A stretch of 64,000 nt of DNA from Candidatus Dormiibacterota bacterium (GTDB lineage: Bacteria; Chloroflexota; Dormibacteria; Aeolococcales; Aeolococcaceae): contig DASXNK010000191.1 of the NCBI GenBank assembly GCA_036495095.1, forward strand, positions 17,865 to 81,864. The letters run 5' to 3'. Below the pieces are notes generated by a model. That model worked only from the letters and a program-made list of their open reading frames with translations. It searched no databases and had not been told where the DNA came from. The position numbers were made by a program, and so were the translations under genes. This document shows, piece by piece, positions 63,245 to 64,000 of the stretch (within the stretch, counting starts at the first letter, position 1; every line of letters begins with the position of its first letter).

Positions 63245-63867
63245 GCGGTGGAATCGGCGGCTTCGTCCGGGACTTTGTCGAGAACCATGGCCTGGCCGCC
63301 GTGTTCGGCCTGATGGCGGCCGAGTCCTGCGGCATCCCCTTCCCCAGCGAGGTGATCATGCCGGTGGCCGGAGCGGTCGCCGCCGGCGCCCTGGTCGGCG
63401 GGTCGCACCTCGGCCTGGTGCCGGCGATCATCGCCGGCGCCGCCGGCAACCTGGTCGGCTCGCTGATCGCCTGGGTGCTCGCCGCCCGCTTCGGTGAGCC
63501 GCTGCTCCTCGGGCCCGGCCGCTACATCGGGATCTCGCGCTCGCACATCGACATGGCCGGCCGCTTCTTCGCGCGCCGCGGGCTGCTCGCCGTGTTCCTC
63601 GGCCGCATGCTGCCGGTGATCCGCACCTACATCTCCTTCCCCGCCGGCCTCGCCAAGGTTCCGCTGCTGCCCTTCTCGGTCCTGACCTTCGTCGGTGCCC
63701 TCCCCTGGTGCGCCGCCCTGGGGATCGCCGGCTACGAGGTGGGCGCCAACTACGACAGGGTCTCGGGGCCGATCGAGAAGGCCGCGATCGTGCTGGCGGT
63801 GCTGGTCGCCGCCGGCGTGATCGCCTGGATCGTCCGCGGCCGCAGGGCGAGCCGCAGCGCCGGCTGA
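63241..63867 (+). CDS. DedA-family membrane protein
   Basis: This 208-residue protein of the DedA/VTT superfamily has 'ESCGIPFPSEVIMPVAGAVA' (the re-entrant-loop region with the conserved acidic residue), 'GNLVGSLIAWVLAARFGEP', 'RRGLLAVFLGRMLPVIRTYI' and 'SFPAGLAKVPLLPF'. DedA proteins are lipid scramblases or flippases; in several bacteria they recycle undecaprenyl phosphate and support membrane and division homeostasis. The GTG start overlaps the PlsY-like gene by 4 bases, so the two are coupled and may act together on lipids. Confidence 0.9.
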   Translation: MSGGIGGFVRDFVENHGLAAVFGLMAAESCGIPFPSEVIMPVAGAVAAGALVGGSHLGLVPAIIAGAAGNLVGSLIAWVLAARFGEPLLLGPGRYIGISRSHIDMAGRFFARRGLLAVFLGRMLPVIRTYISFPAGLAKVPLLPFSVLTFVGALPWCAALGIAGYEVGANYDRVSGPIEKAAIVLAVLVAAGVIAWIVRGRRASRSAG

Positions 63868-63873
63868 GCCGGC

Positions 63874-64000
63874 TCAGATCGCGGCGCTGGGCGGCGGGGT
63901 CACCGTCACCGCCGCGCCCCAGTCGCTGAAGTCGAAGCTGGCGCTGCTGACGCCGGGGCCGCTGCTGGCGCCGGCCTGGCCGCAGTCGGCGCGGCCGCCG
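63874..64000 (-). CDS. C-terminal fragment of a probable LppX/LprAFG-like lipoprotein (truncated at the window edge)
   Basis: Only the last 42 residues are present; the frame is open to the right edge and stops at 63874. The ending 'FDFSDWGAAVTVTPPPSAAI' matches the closing strand pattern of LppX/LprG-like proteins (compare 'DYGAKISIPKPTV' and 'DHGAHITVAHPSA' in the two other lipoproteins of this window). Thus it may be a third paralogue. The missing N-terminus, including any lipobox, prevents firm assignment. Confidence 0.4.
   Translation of the reverse strand, partial: GGRADCGQAGASSGPGVSSASFDFSDWGAAVTVTPPPSAAI

Overview
The window is very GC-rich, densely packed DNA with almost no gap above 250 bases, many GTG starts and very frequent 1-11 base stop/start overlaps. 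Gene content (actinobacterial-type hut genes, MhuD-like heme oxygenase, Ku/LigD, LppX/LprG-like lipoproteins, split lycopene cyclase crtYc/crtYd, DUF2330, DUF5679, EF-G2-like protein) points to a free-living, high-GC, aerobic Terrabacteria member. It could be an actinobacterium or, as I infer from the mix, a Dormibacterota/Chloroflexota-like soil lineage; 16S or marker-gene phylogeny would be needed to decide. I found no tRNA, rRNA, CRISPR array, insertion sequence or prophage. There is no gene-free stretch over 300 bases.

Layout. 1-4.2 kb: tail of a YyaL-type protein, a YcaQ-type winged-helix DNA glycosylase, then a three-gene unit of a small XRE regulator and two paralogous membrane proteins. 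4.2-6.1 kb: a class-V aminotransferase and a small secreted protein. 6.2-11.6 kb: a complete histidine-degradation operon, hutH-hutU-hutG-hutI, with overlapping junctions. 11.7-19 kb: an LppX-like lipoprotein coupled to proC, a tetratricopeptide-like membrane protein, a Yip1-like protein, a kelch-like protein, an SGNH hydrolase, a GDPD-like protein and the MhuD-like enzyme. 19-25.5 kb: a MarR-MFS operon with a palindromic operator, a lipoprotein, a peroxiredoxin, a DUF2330 protein and an S9 peptidase. 25.5-27.7 kb: a small-protein and ribbon-helix-helix regulator region with AT-rich promoters, a PIG-L deacetylase and a cupredoxin.

27.8-36.6 kb is a DNA-repair island, all on the minus strand: three-domain LigD, a zinc-ribbon membrane protein, an HNH nuclease, Ku, a ligase-like protein that has lost its catalytic residues, and a UvrD helicase-nuclease fusion. 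Together these can account for non-homologous end joining and end processing. 36.7-44.1 kb: a YggT-like protein, a ferritin-VIT1 fusion, then gyrB-plsX-gyrA. 44.2-46.8 kb: a minimal Flp/TadE-like cluster without a motor. 46.9-49.7 kb: a universal stress protein, two TrkA-type potassium regulators, pheA and a 49-residue zinc-ribbon protein. 49.8-55.5 kb: a divergent carotenoid locus; crtYc-crtYd-crtI-crtB make and cyclise the C40 backbone, and the opposite arm carries a glycosyltransferase, an acyltransferase-like protein and a methyltransferase that could decorate it. 55.5-64 kb: lipoproteins, a dienelactone hydrolase, DUF3052, an EF-G-like GTPase, a methyltransferase, a PlsY-like protein, DedA and the tail of a probable third LppX-like lipoprotein.

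A window-wide signal is a TANNNT hexamer 6-11 bases upstream of the start codon in about sixteen genes, mostly without a Shine-Dalgarno sequence, which suggests widespread leaderless or near-leaderless transcription. I used it to choose several starts.
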